The notes beneath the pieces are model-generated. The model made no database searches. It was given only the letters and a program-made list of their open reading frames with translations, and had not been told where the DNA came from. Made by a program: the position numbers and the translations under genes. Shown here piece after piece: positions 28,814 to 41,126 of a DNA stretch of 64,000 bases. The stretch is taken from positions 62,001 through 126,000 of the forward strand of contig NZ_BAWN01000015.1 in assembly GCF_000696225.1 (NCBI RefSeq), written 5' to 3'. The first letter of the stretch is position 1, and each line of letters opens with the position of its first letter. Source of the DNA: Serpentinimonas barnesii (GTDB lineage: Bacteria; Pseudomonadota; Gammaproteobacteria; Burkholderiales; Burkholderiaceae_C).

Positions 28814-29449
28814 TTAGGCCAGCCGCCAGCGCTGCTGCGCCGCAAACACCGCGTTCGGGTAGGGGCTGCGGCCGCGGCTGCCGTTGTAGCGGCCCAGCGC
28901 CAAAAACAGATCGCCGCGCTCGCGGTCGAGGTAGTGGCGCATGATCACGCAGCCAAAGCGCAGATTGGTTTTGAGCTGAAACAGGCCGCCCACGTCGCCA
29001 TCGCCGATCAAACGCGCCCAAAACGGCATGATCTGCATATAACCGCGCGCCCCCACGACCGAGATCGCAAACTGCCTAAAGCCGCTTTCGACCTGGATGA
29101 GGCCCAGCACCAGCGACTCGTCGAGCCCGGCGCGGCGGCTCTCGTACCACACCGTTTGTAAAAACTCGACCCGCTGTTGCAACTCGGGCTTGCGCCGCGC
29201 CAGCCGTGGGCTGATCTGCGTCAGCCAGCGCAAATAGGCCAAGCGCGCTTCGGTGCTGGCGAACTCGGGCTCGGGCGGGTCGTTGAACTCCACGGCGGCG
29301 CGCAAGGCATGGCGCACCGAGTCGGCCAGCGGCTCCTCCAACTGGCTGGCCGCCACCGGGCGCAGCGGCCAAGCGGCCGAGGCCGCGGCGGCGCAGCCCA
29401 AGGCGGCGCTGGCCCAGCGGCGGCGGCTCCAGCCCGAGGTCATATCCAT
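28814..29449 (-). CDS. Lytic transglycosylase domain protein
   Basis: A 211-residue protein with an N-terminal basic-hydrophobic signal (SRRRWASAALGCAAAASAAW), possibly a Tat-type signal because of the Arg pair. The catalytic region is an SLT domain: LGLIQVESGFRQFAISVVGA with the catalytic Glu in VESGF, GYMQIMPFW and RYNGSRG. It cleaves peptidoglycan to 1,6-anhydro ends in the periplasm. It begins 11 nt after the proS stop, so it is probably in the same operon. Convergent with grxD. Confidence 0.92.
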   Translation of the reverse strand: MDMTSGWSRRRWASAALGCAAAASAAWPLRPVAASQLEEPLADSVRHALRAAVEFNDPPEPEFASTEARLAYLRWLTQISPRLARRKPELQQRVEFLQTVWYESRRAGLDESLVLGLIQVESGFRQFAISVVGARGYMQIMPFWARLIGDGDVGGLFQLKTNLRFGCVIMRHYLDRERGDLFLALGRYNGSRGRSPYPNAVFAAQQRWRLA

Positions 29450-29460
29450 ACCCCTTGGGT

Positions 29461-31206
<1,746 letters not shown>

Positions 31207-31400
31207 GGGGCTTTGTGGCTGATGACCCGATGCACCGCCACCCCGTCCAAGGCAGAACCGCGCACGGCGGCACGACCGCACCGGCGCCGCAACCCAAGGG
31301 TTCAGCCAGGCCCGGATTTGGCCAGCGCCGACCTCGGAAATGCCACCAGCGCGTGCGCCAGCGGTGCATAATCGAGTCAGTTTAAAAATTGGGGTTGATT

Positions 31401-32093
31401 ATGCTTGACAGAGACGGCTTTAGGCCGAACGTCGGCATCATTCTGCTCAACCAGAAGAACCAGGTGTTCTGGGGCAAACGCATCCGCACCCACTCTTGGC
31501 AATTTCCGCAAGGCGGCATCGACCGGGGCGAGTCCCCCGAGCAGGCCATGTTTCGCGAGTTGCACGAAGAGGTCGGACTCAAGCCCGAGCATGTGAGCAT
31601 CGTGGCCCGCACACGAGACTGGTTGCGCTACGAGGTGCCGGACCGCTACATCCGCCGCGAGGCGCGCGGTCACTACAAGGGCCAGAAACAGATCTGGTAT
31701 TTGCTGCGTCTGCTCGGCGGCGACTGGCTGCTCAACTTGCGCGCCAGCAACCACCCAGAGTTCGACGCCTGGCGCTGGCACGACTACTGGGTGCCGCTGG
31801 ATGTGGTGGTGGAATTCAAACGCGGCGTCTATGAAATGGCGCTCACCGAGCTGGCGCGGCATTTGCCCGCTGACGCACGCCCACGCAGCGCTCGCTCTGC
31901 GCTGCGCCCACGCGCCAGCTTGGCCGCCCCAGGCCAGCCCGACCCATCCGGCGCGGCAAGTGGCAGCGCGGGTCTGGCACACCTGATGCCACCGCACATG
32001 GAGCTCCCCCCGGGTGCCGTTTTCGACCCCGTCCCCCAGTTTGAGGGCAGCATACCCACGCCCCTACACACCGATCGGTCCTCCACCCCATGA
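31401..32093 (+). CDS. rppH: RNA pyrophosphohydrolase
   Basis: A 230-residue Nudix hydrolase of the RppH type that removes pyrophosphate from the 5' end of mRNA and starts decay. The Nudix box is at 38-60 ([22 protein letters not shown] split around the box), preceded by [11 protein letters not shown] and followed by [11 protein letters not shown]. The first 160 residues match the family, and the last 65 or so are a Ser/Ala/Pro-rich tail that is longer than in E. coli. ATG at 31401. It overlaps the next gene by 4 nt (ATGA). Confidence 0.96.
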   Translation: MLDRDGFRPNVGIILLNQKNQVFWGKRIRTHSWQFPQGGIDRGESPEQAMFRELHEEVGLKPEHVSIVARTRDWLRYEVPDRYIRREARGHYKGQKQIWYLLRLLGGDWLLNLRASNHPEFDAWRWHDYWVPLDVVVEFKRGVYEMALTELARHLPADARPRSARSALRPRASLAAPGQPDPSGAASGSAGLAHLMPPHMELPPGAVFDPVPQFEGSIPTPLHTDRSSTP

Positions 32094-32704
32094 GCACGCT
32101 CCACCTGTCTGCCCCCCTTGCGCCCAAGCGGGCCGTTTCTGCTGCCCGGCAAGCAGGCAGTGGACGCCTGCGTTGGATGGCGGCTTGGGCACTGGGCGCC
32201 AGCTTGTTGGCAGCCTTGGCCCCCGCGCAGGCCCAATTTTTGACCGAAGGCGAGCAGTGGCAGGAAGGGTCCGTCCCGCCGGCGCCCCCCTTCAGCACCC
32301 TGGGCTTGGTGCCCTTCGAGGTCGGGGTGGATTCGCCGCTGCGCTTTGGCTTGGTGCCCGATGCGCTGCAGCTTGGCGCCGACGGCGTGATTCGCTACGT
32401 GGTGGTGGCACAAAGCGCGAGCGGCGCGGTCAACGTGCTCTACGAGGGCCTGCGCTGCCGCACCCAAGAGATGCGCACCTACGCGCGCTGGTCGCCCACG
32501 CAACTGCCGCTGCCCACCCCCTTTGGTGCCGAGGCTGGCCAGTGGCGCAGCGCCGGCGAGACCCGCTGGCAAGGCTGGCGCGACCACGCGGCAGGCCGCC
32601 CGGCTTGGGCGCTGGCGCGCGCCGGTCTGTGCGACGGGGCCGCCCCCAACGGCCGCCCGGCGCAGATGCTGCAAGCGCTGCGCCAAAACCCGCCGCTGCG
32701 CTGA
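32090..32704 (+). CDS. CNP1-like family protein
   Basis: A 204-residue protein with an N-terminal signal ([22 protein letters not shown]) and a CNP1-like domain (about 60-190) with LVPFEVG and [17 protein letters not shown]. The family was named from a Neisseria protein and its function is unknown. It is predicted periplasmic or outer-membrane associated. It overlaps rppH by 4 nt, so the two are translationally coupled. Confidence 0.85.
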   Translation: MSTLHLSAPLAPKRAVSAARQAGSGRLRWMAAWALGASLLAALAPAQAQFLTEGEQWQEGSVPPAPPFSTLGLVPFEVGVDSPLRFGLVPDALQLGADGVIRYVVVAQSASGAVNVLYEGLRCRTQEMRTYARWSPTQLPLPTPFGAEAGQWRSAGETRWQGWRDHAAGRPAWALARAGLCDGAAPNGRPAQMLQALRQNPPLR

Positions 32705-32755
32705 GCCGTGCCGCACCCGGGGCGCGGCGCCCGCGCGCTTGGTTCGCGCAGCCGC

Positions 32756-33934
32756 TCAGCCGCTGCGGCTGGTGAGCACCAGGTTGTCGCGGTGGATCAT
32801 CTCGGCCTCGGCGGCGTAGCCCAGCAGGCGCTCGAAATCCGCTGAAGATTTGCGGCACAGCAAGCGCGCTTCGGCGGCGCTGTAGTTGGCCAGGCCGCGC
32901 GCCAGCTCGCTGCCATCGGGTGCGCGCAGCGCGATCACGTCGCCGCGCGCAAACTCGCCCTCGACCGCCGTCATGCCAATCGGCAGCAGGCTCTTGCCCT
33001 CTTGCACGATCTTGGCGGCGGCCCCGGCATCCAGCCGCACCGCGCCGCGCAATTGCAAATGGTCGGCCATCCACTGCTTGCGCGCTTGCAGCTTGGGTGT
33101 ATCGGACAACAAACAGGTGCCGATCGGTTCGCCTGCTAGCAGGCGCAGCAGCGCGTCGGGCTCGCGCCCCCAGGCGATCACGGTGCTGGCGCCCGAGCCC
33201 GCAGCGCGTTTGGCGGCCAAAATTTTGGTGATCATGCCGCCGGTGCCGATGCGCGAACCGGCCCCGCCCGCCATGGCTTCGAGCTCCGGGTCGCCCGCAC
33301 GCGCCGCCGCGATGAAGCGCGCATCCGCTTGTTTGCGCGGGTCGGCGCTGTAGAGCCCTTTTTGGTCGGTCAGGATCACCAGCAGGTCGGCCTCGACCAA
33401 GTTGGCCACCAGCGCGCCCAGGGTGTCGTTGTCGCCGAACTTGATCTCGTCGGTGACCACGGTGTCGTTCTCATTGATCACCGGCAGCACCTGGTGCGCC
33501 AGCAGCGTGAGCAGGGTCGAGCGGGCATTCAGGTAGCGCTCGCGGTCGGCCAGGTCGGCGTGCGTGAGCAGCACCTGCGCGCTGCGCAGCCCGAGCTGGC
33601 GCAGCTTGCTTTCGTACATCTGCACCAGCCCCATCTGGCCCACCGCCGCCGCCGCTTGCAGCTCGTTGATGGCTTTGGGGCGCACCGCCCAGCCCAAGCG
33701 CTTCATGCCCTCTGCAATGGCGCCGCTGCTGACCATGATCAGCTCGCGCCCCTGCCCCACCAAGGCGCTTAGCTGCACGCTCCACTGACCAATGGCGGCC
33801 TCATCGAGCCCGCGGCCCTCGTTGGTGACGAGGCTGGAGCCGACCTTGACCACGATGCGCCGCGCCGCGCGCAAGCGCTCGGCCACGGCGGCTTCGGTGA
33901 CGCGCCAATCGGGCGCTGGGCGGGCTGGATCCAT
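32756..33934 (-). CDS. proB: Glutamate 5-kinase
   Basis: A 392-residue ProB, the first enzyme of proline synthesis. Kinase domain (about 20-275) begins [11 protein letters not shown] and includes [11 protein letters not shown] and [18 protein letters not shown]. The C-terminal 100 residues form a PUA domain (ending [19 protein letters not shown]). It lies downstream of obgE in the same direction (75 nt). Confidence 0.97.
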   Translation of the reverse strand: MDPARPAPDWRVTEAAVAERLRAARRIVVKVGSSLVTNEGRGLDEAAIGQWSVQLSALVGQGRELIMVSSGAIAEGMKRLGWAVRPKAINELQAAAAVGQMGLVQMYESKLRQLGLRSAQVLLTHADLADRERYLNARSTLLTLLAHQVLPVINENDTVVTDEIKFGDNDTLGALVANLVEADLLVILTDQKGLYSADPRKQADARFIAAARAGDPELEAMAGGAGSRIGTGGMITKILAAKRAAGSGASTVIAWGREPDALLRLLAGEPIGTCLLSDTPKLQARKQWMADHLQLRGAVRLDAGAAAKIVQEGKSLLPIGMTAVEGEFARGDVIALRAPDGSELARGLANYSAAEARLLCRKSSADFERLLGYAAEAEMIHRDNLVLTSRSG

Positions 33935-34009
33935 GGGAGCAAAAAAGATTGGGGTGACTAAGGGGATGCCGGCAGCAGGCCTGAGTAAGCCGGGGCAGGG
34001 CTTAAGGGC

Positions 34010-35170
<1,161 letters not shown>

Positions 35171-35181
35171 CTAACAGCCTT

Positions 35182-35439
35182 TTAGCTGGCCTTGACGCTG
35201 ATCACCTTGCGGTTGAGGGCGCCCTGAACAGAAAACCCCACCGTGCCATCGACAGTGGCAAAAATGGTGTGGTCTTTGCCGATGCCGGTGCCGGTGCCGG
35301 GGTGGAATTTGGTGCCACGCTGGCGCACGATGATCGCGCCGGCCGAGATTTCTTGGCCGCCAAACACCTTAACGCCCAGCATCTTGGGTTGTGAGTCGCG
35401 GCCGTTGCGGGTTGAGCCGCCGCCTTTTTTCTGTGCCAT
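35182..35439 (-). CDS. rpmA: 50S ribosomal protein L27
   Basis: An 85-residue L27 starting [16 protein letters not shown], followed by [11 protein letters not shown] and [18 protein letters not shown] ribosomal protein at the peptidyl-transferase centre. No N-terminal extension is present. It lies 13 nt downstream of rplU. Confidence 0.99.
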   Translation of the reverse strand: MAQKKGGGSTRNGRDSQPKMLGVKVFGGQEISAGAIIVRQRGTKFHPGTGTGIGKDHTIFATVDGTVGFSVQGALNRKVISVKAS

Positions 35440-35452
35440 GGTGTGCCGCTCC

Positions 35453-35764
35453 TTAAGCCTGGATCGAGCCGATCTGCAGCTCGGTGAAGTTTTGCCGATG
35501 GCCTTGACGCTTCTGGTAGTGCTTGCGACGGCGCATCTTGAAGATGCGGATTTTGTCGCCACGACCGTGCGAGACCACAGTGGCTGTGACCGTTGCGCCG
35601 CTGACCAAGGGCGTGCCAACCTGGATGCTGTCGCCGCTGCCGACGGCCAACACCTGGTCGATCACGATTTCTTGGCCCACGTCCGCAGCAATCTGTTCTA
35701 CTTTAAGTTTTTCGCCAACGGCAACGCGATACTGCTTGCCGCCGGTTTTTATGACCGCGTACAT
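35453..35764 (-). CDS. rplU: 50S ribosomal protein L21
   Basis: A 103-residue L21 starting [14 protein letters not shown], with the conserved [14 protein letters not shown] near 74-87. It binds 23S rRNA near the L27 site; rplU-rpmA is a universal gene pair. Start at 35764. Confidence 0.99.
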   Translation of the reverse strand: MYAVIKTGGKQYRVAVGEKLKVEQIAADVGQEIVIDQVLAVGSGDSIQVGTPLVSGATVTATVVSHGRGDKIRIFKMRRRKHYQKRQGHRQNFTELQIGSIQA

Positions 35765-35814
35765 TGGAAACCTCAAATGGTGATTTCTTCGGGCTGATTC
35801 CCAAAGAATCGAGC

Positions 35815-35820
35815 ATTATA
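35815..35820 (-). promoter_or_regulatory. -10 element upstream of rplU
   Basis: TATAAT on the minus strand (35820-35815), 51 nt before the rplU start and just after the tRNA gene. No clear -35. A small hairpin GATTC-5 nt-GAATC (35796-35810) follows in the leader. Confidence 0.4.
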
Positions 35821-35839
35821 CCAAAAACGGGTGGGATGA

Positions 35840-35915
35840 TGGTGCCGCCTGTCGGATTCGAACTGACGACCTACCGCTTACAAGGCGGTTGCTCTACCAA
35901 CTGAGCTAAGGCGGC
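35840..35915 (-). tRNA. tRNA-Thr(TGT)
   Basis: A 76-nt tRNA. Acceptor stem GCCGCCT pairs with AGGCGGC, the D-arm has GCTCAGTTGGTAGAGC, the anticodon loop is CTTGTAA with anticodon TGT (Thr, reads ACA), the T-arm has GTTCGAATC, and the CCA end is encoded. It sits between sspB and rplU in the same direction. Confidence 0.97.
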
Positions 35916-35929
35916 ACAGGGTGCGTATT

Positions 35930-36415
35930 CTACTTCACGCGCCGCAACGCTGGCCGGCCACCGGGGCCGCCACCCGGCTTGGGCGGATCCGATGAAGCCT
36001 CCGAGTCGTCCGAGTCCAAGCCCAGCTCAGGGGCGTCGGCTTCGACCACTTTCAGCCCCACGCGTGCGCCCTCTTCCTCGGTTTGCAGCAGCGGCGCAGG
36101 CGCTTCAAAAGCCATGCCCTGGCCGTTTTCATGGGCGTAAATGGCCAGCACATGGTCGATCGGCACCTGCACCTCGCGCGGCACACCGCCAAAACGGGCC
36201 TTGAACTCGATCGTCTCGTTGCCCAGTTGCAGGTTGCTGGTGGCCTCGTAGCTGGTGTTGAGAACGATTTTCCCCTCTTGCACGAACTCGCGCGGCACCC
36301 GCACGGTGGCGTCGACCGCCACCACCAGGTAGGGCGTAAAGCCGTTGTCGCTGCACCACTCGTGCAGGGCACGAATCAGATAAGGCCGGGTAGAAGGCAG
36401 AGGGTCCTGACTCAT
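35930..36415 (-). CDS. sspB: ClpXP protease specificity-enhancing factor
   Basis: A 161-residue SspB. The N-terminal domain (STRPYLIRALHEWCSDNGFTPY to AIYAHENGQGM) binds ssrA-tagged proteins and delivers them to ClpXP. The C-terminal 50 residues form an acidic, then Gly/Pro/Arg-rich tail. It begins 13 nt after the sspA stop, giving the classic sspA-sspB pair. Confidence 0.96.
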   Translation of the reverse strand: MSQDPLPSTRPYLIRALHEWCSDNGFTPYLVVAVDATVRVPREFVQEGKIVLNTSYEATSNLQLGNETIEFKARFGGVPREVQVPIDHVLAIYAHENGQGMAFEAPAPLLQTEEEGARVGLKVVEADAPELGLDSDDSEASSDPPKPGGGPGGRPALRRVK

Positions 36416-36428
36416 GGCGGCTCAGCCC

Positions 36429-37040
36429 TTATTTGCGCATCACTTTTTCGGACGGGGTGAGCGCCTCGATATAGGCCGGGCGCGAGAAAATGCGCTCGGC
36501 ATACTTGAGCAGCGGCGCGGCGTTCTTGCTCAGCTCGATGCCGTAATGGTCGAGGCGCCACAGCAGCGGCGCAATCGCCACGTCGAGCATCGAGAAGTGA
36601 TCGCCCAGCATGAATTTGTTTTTCAGAAACACCGGGGCCAACTGGGTCAGGCGGTCGCGGATGTGGCTGCGGGCCTTGTCGATCGACTTGTCGCCACTCT
36701 TGAGGCTGCGGTTTTCCAGCACCGAGACGTGGACGAACAGCTCTTTTTCAAAGTTGAGCAAAAACAAACGCACCCTGGCCCGCTCGACCGGGTCGCCCGG
36801 CATCAGTTGCGGGTGCGGGAAGCGCTCGTCGATGTATTCGTTGATGATGTTGGACTCGTACAGGATCAGGTCGCGTTCGACCAGGATCGGCACCTGCGCG
36901 TAGGGGTTCATGAGCGCGATGTCTTCTGGCTTGTTGTACAGGTCGACATCGCGGATTTCAAAGTCCATGCCTTTTTCAAACAGCACGAAACGGCAGCGGT
37001 GCGAGAACGGGCAGGTGGTGCCCGAATACAAAACCATCAT
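36429..37040 (-). CDS. sspA: Stringent starvation protein A (GST-like)
   Basis: A 203-residue GST-fold protein starting MMVLYSGTTCPFSHRCRFVLF. SspA proteins associate with RNA polymerase and affect stress and stationary-phase transcription; they usually lack GST activity. N-terminal thioredoxin-like domain about 1-80, helical domain about 85-195. It lies downstream of the petABC genes and before sspB. Confidence 0.95.
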   Translation of the reverse strand: MMVLYSGTTCPFSHRCRFVLFEKGMDFEIRDVDLYNKPEDIALMNPYAQVPILVERDLILYESNIINEYIDERFPHPQLMPGDPVERARVRLFLLNFEKELFVHVSVLENRSLKSGDKSIDKARSHIRDRLTQLAPVFLKNKFMLGDHFSMLDVAIAPLLWRLDHYGIELSKNAAPLLKYAERIFSRPAYIEALTPSEKVMRK

Positions 37041-37069
37041 GGGCTAAGGCTCCTAGCTAGAAAAAACAA

Positions 37070-37152
37070 ACAGTGGTGCACCCCATCGCCTCGAAATGCG
37101 GGGCGGGGCAGACCACTGTCAAGAGCAGGCCGGGCGCAAGCACTGGGCCTGC
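37070..37152. other. Two inverted repeats between petC and sspA
   Basis: ACAGTGGT (37070-37077) pairs with ACCACTGT (37112-37119), and GCAGGCC (37125-37131) pairs with GGCCTGC (37146-37152). The second lies just past the petC stop and could slow transcription out of petC, but no T-run follows it, so it is not scored as a terminator. Confidence 0.4.
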
Positions 37153-37157
37153 CGGAA

Positions 37158-37910
37158 TTATTTGATGTCTTTCCAATATTCCTTGTTCAGGCGCCAAGCC
37201 AGAACGGTAAAGCCGGCCAAGAACAAGAGCACAAAAATCCCCAAGGTTTGGCGCTGGTCTTTGGCGGGTTCGGCCATCCAGTCGAGGAAAGCCACCAATT
37301 CGGCCACCGAGCGGTCAAATTCTTCGGGGCTTTGGGTGCCGGGTGTCACCTGCTCCCAGCCGGCAAAAACCTGGGTGCTGCTGCCATCGGGGCCGGCCAC
37401 CGTTTGCATCACGGGTCGGCGCTCGCCTTGCAAATACCACAAGGGGTTGGGCATGGCGATGGTCGGGAAGGCCTTGTTGTTCCAGCCGTGAGCGACGGTG
37501 TCATCGCGGTAGTAGGAGCGCAACATCGTGTAGATGTAATCCGTACCACCCGAGCCCGCGCGCGAGCGCGTGATCATCGTCAGGTCGGGCGCCGCCTTGC
37601 CCCAGAACACCTTGGCGTCGGCCGGGCTGATCGCCGCTTGCATCAGGTCACCCACGCGCTCGCCGGTGAACATGAGGTTATCCCGAATCTGGCGCTCGGT
37701 CAGGCCCAGCTCTTTGAAGCGCTTGTAGCGCTCAAAGGAGGCCGAGTGGCAGCTCAGGCAGTAGTTGACGAACAGGTGCGCTCCGCGTTGCAGCGCCTCC
37801 AAATCGTTGCTCAGATCGGGGGCCTGATCAAGCGGCGCCGAGCCCTTGGCCGCCACCGCACCCGAGATCAGTCCAAAGGCCAACAGGCAGGCCACAATCC
37901 AATTTTTCAT
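37158..37910 (-). CDS. petC: Cytochrome c1 of the bc1 complex
   Basis: A 250-residue cytochrome c1. Signal peptide (about 1-21), haem c site CLSCH (51-55), and a C-terminal transmembrane anchor (about 222-240). It accepts electrons from the Rieske protein and passes them to a soluble cytochrome. It follows petB by 22 nt. Confidence 0.98.
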   Translation of the reverse strand: MKNWIVACLLAFGLISGAVAAKGSAPLDQAPDLSNDLEALQRGAHLFVNYCLSCHSASFERYKRFKELGLTERQIRDNLMFTGERVGDLMQAAISPADAKVFWGKAAPDLTMITRSRAGSGGTDYIYTMLRSYYRDDTVAHGWNNKAFPTIAMPNPLWYLQGERRPVMQTVAGPDGSSTQVFAGWEQVTPGTQSPEEFDRSVAELVAFLDWMAEPAKDQRQTLGIFVLLFLAGFTVLAWRLNKEYWKDIK

Positions 37911-37932
37911 TTTTCTAGACTCCTGCGCTGGT

Positions 37933-39357
37933 TCAGTGGGGGGTGAAGGTCACGCGGCTGGGCACGGGCTTGAAGTCGCCCCAGCGGCTCCACCACGGCA
38001 TCAGCAGGAAGAAGCCGAGGTAGAACAAGGTGCCAAACTGCGAGAATCGGGTGCTGAGGGTCGAAGGTGGCAGCACCCCGAAATACGTCAGAATGAAAAA
38101 GTTGAGCACAAAAGCGCCGTAGAGGTATTTGTTCCACGTTGGGCGGTAGCGGATCGAAGCCACAGGTGAGCGGTCAAGCCAAGGCAGGAAGCACAGGATC
38201 ACGACGGCCGCACCCATGATGACCACGCCCCAGAACATGGCGTCTAGGCCCAACAGCATGAGCGACCCCACGACGGCACCACCCAGCACCAAGGCTTTGC
38301 CCTTGGTGCCAAAGCCGGCGCGGAAGATGCCGTGGAAGGCCGCAAACCAGACGGCTGCGGTCAGGACGTACATGAACTCGGTGGTGACGGCGCGCAGCAT
38401 GGAGTAGTAGGCTGCAAAGTACCAGACCGGAGCGATGTGCGCTGGTGTCACCAGCGGGTCGGCCGGAATCAGGTTGGTGTACTTGAGGAAGTAGCCGCCG
38501 CCGGAGGGCGCAAAGAACACCACCGCCGAAAAGATCATCAGAAACACGCCCACACCCATCAGGTCGTGCACCGAGTAGTAGGGGTGGAAGGGGATGCCGT
38601 CGACCGGCTTGCCGGAGGCGTCTTTGAGCTTTTTGATCTCGACGCCGTCGGGGTTGTTGGAACCCACTTCGTGCAGCGCGATGATGTGCGCCACCACCAA
38701 GCCCAGCAGCACCAGCGGCAGGGCGATCACGTGCAAGCTGAAAAAGCGGTTCAGGGTGGCGTCGCCGACCACGAAGTCGCCGCGGATGAGCAGCGCCAGA
38801 TCGGGGCCGATGATGGGAATGGCCGCGAACAGGTTGACGATCACCGCCGCACCCCAGAACGACATCTGACCCCAAGGCAGCAGGTAGCCGGTAAAGGCGA
38901 TTGCCATCATGGCCAGCAGAATGCCGCAGCCAAAGAGCCAGATCAGTTCGCGTGGGCGCCGGTAGGAACCGTAGATCAGGCCACGGAACATGTGCATATA
39001 GACCACGATGAAGAAGAACGAGGCCCCGGTGGAGTGGATGTAGCGGATCAGCCAACCCCACTCGACTTCGCGCATGATGTACTCGACCGAGGCAAAGGCC
39101 ACCGGCACACCGGCCGCGTTGAGCGTGGCGTCGGGCTTGTAGTGCATCACCAAGAAGATGCCGGTGACGATCTGGATCACCAGCACCAGCAAGGCCAGCG
39201 AGCCGAAGAAGTACCAAAAGTTGAGGTTCTTGGGCGCGTAGTATTCGGCCAAATGCTCTTTGTAGAGCTTGCTCAGGGGGAAGCGGTTGTCGACCCAGTT
39301 GAGCAGTTGCTCACCCGCTGGAGCGTTGGGGGAGATTTCTTTGAATTCGGCTGCCAT
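37933..39357 (-). CDS. petB: Cytochrome b of the bc1 complex
   Basis: A 474-residue cytochrome b with about nine hydrophobic segments. It includes the helix RYIHSTGASFFFIVVYMHMF and the FSLHVIALPLVLLGLVVAHI helix with the axial His residues, and the Qo-site segment APVWYF in place of the commoner PEWY. It oxidises ubiquinol and pumps protons. It begins 21 nt after petA and is followed by petC. Confidence 0.97.
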   Translation of the reverse strand: MAAEFKEISPNAPAGEQLLNWVDNRFPLSKLYKEHLAEYYAPKNLNFWYFFGSLALLVLVIQIVTGIFLVMHYKPDATLNAAGVPVAFASVEYIMREVEWGWLIRYIHSTGASFFFIVVYMHMFRGLIYGSYRRPRELIWLFGCGILLAMMAIAFTGYLLPWGQMSFWGAAVIVNLFAAIPIIGPDLALLIRGDFVVGDATLNRFFSLHVIALPLVLLGLVVAHIIALHEVGSNNPDGVEIKKLKDASGKPVDGIPFHPYYSVHDLMGVGVFLMIFSAVVFFAPSGGGYFLKYTNLIPADPLVTPAHIAPVWYFAAYYSMLRAVTTEFMYVLTAAVWFAAFHGIFRAGFGTKGKALVLGGAVVGSLMLLGLDAMFWGVVIMGAAVVILCFLPWLDRSPVASIRYRPTWNKYLYGAFVLNFFILTYFGVLPPSTLSTRFSQFGTLFYLGFFLLMPWWSRWGDFKPVPSRVTFTPH

Positions 39358-39378
39358 GATCTTCCTCTAATCGCCGCT

Positions 39379-39975
39379 TCAGGCTTGCTGGTCTTCGCCG
39401 ACCAACAGCAGGGTGTCGGACAGGTACTGATGGGGTGGGATTTCGAGGTTGTCGGGGGCGGGCATGTTGGCAAACACGCGCCCCGAGAGGTCGAAAGCCG
39501 AGCCGTGGCAGGGGCAGAAAAAGCCACCTGGCCAATCGCTGGGCAGCCCCGGCTGGTCGCCCGGGGTGAAACGGGAGGTGGGCGAACAGCCGAAGTGGGT
39601 GCACACGCCCACCGCGACCAGAAACTCAGGCTTGATCGAGCGGTTGCGATTGCGCGCGTATTCGGGTATGGGGAACACGGTGCGCTCGGACTCGGGGTCG
39701 GCCAGACGCGGCTCGATTTTTTCGAGCGAGGCGATCATTTCGGGCGTGCGGTGCAAAATCCAGACCGGGCGGCCGCGCCACTCGATCACCATTTTCTCGC
39801 CCGGCTGCAAGCGAGAAATATCGACCTCGACCGATGCACCGGCGGCGCGGGCGCGCGCCGATGGCTGAATGGAACTGACGAAGGGAACGGCGACCGCAGC
39901 TGCCCCCACGCCGCCCATGGCGCAGGTGGAAATCAGCCAAACACGGCGACCGTTGTCAACGGTGGCTTCGCTCAT
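39379..39975 (-). CDS. petA: Rieske iron-sulphur protein of the bc1 complex
   Basis: A 198-residue Rieske protein. The N-terminus has a Tat-like Arg pair (NGRRVWLISTC) and a transmembrane anchor (about 12-34). The [2Fe-2S] site is CTHFGC (125-130) and CPCHGSA (154-160). Rieske proteins are exported by Tat, and tatABC lie about 4 kb away. ATG at 39975 used. pdxA ends 134 nt upstream, so it may have its own promoter. Confidence 0.97.
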   Translation of the reverse strand: MSEATVDNGRRVWLISTCAMGGVGAAAVAVPFVSSIQPSARARAAGASVEVDISRLQPGEKMVIEWRGRPVWILHRTPEMIASLEKIEPRLADPESERTVFPIPEYARNRNRSIKPEFLVAVGVCTHFGCSPTSRFTPGDQPGLPSDWPGGFFCPCHGSAFDLSGRVFANMPAPDNLEIPPHQYLSDTLLLVGEDQQA

Positions 39976-40109
39976 GGGTATCTTTCTGTGACGTGAGAAC
40001 TCGGCTACCCGCACGGCGCGCGCTGGATGGAAACCAAGCAGCGCATCGGGTCAACCCTGATTGTAAGGGATTGTCACCACACAATCGGGGGCATGGCCCT
40101 ATGCCGCAC

Positions 40110-41126
40110 TCAGGTGGAAGCCGCCCCCAGCGCCGCTTCAAGTGCAGCCATTAAACTGGAGGGATCGGCCCTGCCGCTGCCCGCCAAATCGAAGGCGGTG
40201 CCGTGGTCGGGACTGGTGCGCAAAAAAGGCAGGCCCAGCGTGGTGTTGACGCCCTGCTCCAGCCCCAGATACTTGACCGGAATCAGGCCTTGGTCGTGGT
40301 ACATGGCGACCACCACATCGAACTCGCCCCGGCGCGCGCGCATGAAAACCGTGTCGGGCGCAAAAGGGCCTTGGGCATCGATGCCCGCCGCCCGCGCAGC
40401 CTCGATGGCGGGGGCGATGTGTTCAATTTCTTCGCGCCCAAACAGACCCCCCTCGCCCGCGTGCGGGTTCAGACCCGCCACCGCGATGCGGCAATGGGGT
40501 CGGCCCAACACCTGCGAAAAATGCCGGTGCGTCAGGTGCACCGTTTGCAGCACCTGCGCCTGGGTGACGCAATCGATGGCAGCACGCAAGGGCACGTGAA
40601 TGCTCACCAAGACCGTGTGCAACTCGGCGTTGGAGAGCATCATGCGCACCGGCACCTGTTCAATGCGCTGGCCTAGGTGCGCCGCGGTGAGTGCCTGCAG
40701 CATCTCGGTGTGGCCGGGGTAGCCGATGCCGGCGGCGTGCCACGCCGCTTTGTGGATGGGGGCCGTGACCAGTGCGGCGGCTTCGCCCCGCAAAACCGCT
40801 AGGGTGGCCCAATCGACGGCCGCATGGGCCGCGCGCCCGGCCACGGCGCTGACCTGGCCCAGCGGCGGCAACTCAGCCATGGGTGGCAGGGCCAGCAGCG
40901 GCAGGCAACGCGGCGGCAACGCGGTGGCTTGCTGGAAATTTTCCAGCGGCGCCAACGGCAGCAGGCCGCCGCTCAGGGCCACGGCACGGCGCATCACGGC
41001 CAAGTCGGCCACCACCACGCAGCGGCGGGACCAGTCGGGCCGCAAGCGAAACACCTGCGCAATCAGCTCCGGCCCGACGCCGGCCGGGTCGCCCATGCTG
41101 ATGGCGATTGGGCGCGAAGCACTCAT
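40110..41126 (-). CDS. pdxA: 4-hydroxythreonine-4-phosphate dehydrogenase
   Basis: A 338-residue PdxA of pyridoxal phosphate synthesis. N-terminal ISMGDPAGVGPEL, then TAPIHKAAWHAAG, GYPGHTEML, FAPDTVFMRARRGEFD and VAMYHDQGLIPVKYL. ATG at 41126 overlaps the Nif3-like stop by 4 nt (ATGA), so the two are coupled. Confidence 0.96.
   Translation of the reverse strand: MSASRPIAISMGDPAGVGPELIAQVFRLRPDWSRRCVVVADLAVMRRAVALSGGLLPLAPLENFQQATALPPRCLPLLALPPMAELPPLGQVSAVAGRAAHAAVDWATLAVLRGEAAALVTAPIHKAAWHAAGIGYPGHTEMLQALTAAHLGQRIEQVPVRMMLSNAELHTVLVSIHVPLRAAIDCVTQAQVLQTVHLTHRHFSQVLGRPHCRIAVAGLNPHAGEGGLFGREEIEHIAPAIEAARAAGIDAQGPFAPDTVFMRARRGEFDVVVAMYHDQGLIPVKYLGLEQGVNTTLGLPFLRTSPDHGTAFDLAGSGRADPSSLMAALEAALGAAST

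Noticed and set aside
36414-39996. Plus-strand frames of about 500-550 codons
   Set aside because: Antisense to sspA and petABC, which have unmistakable motifs.
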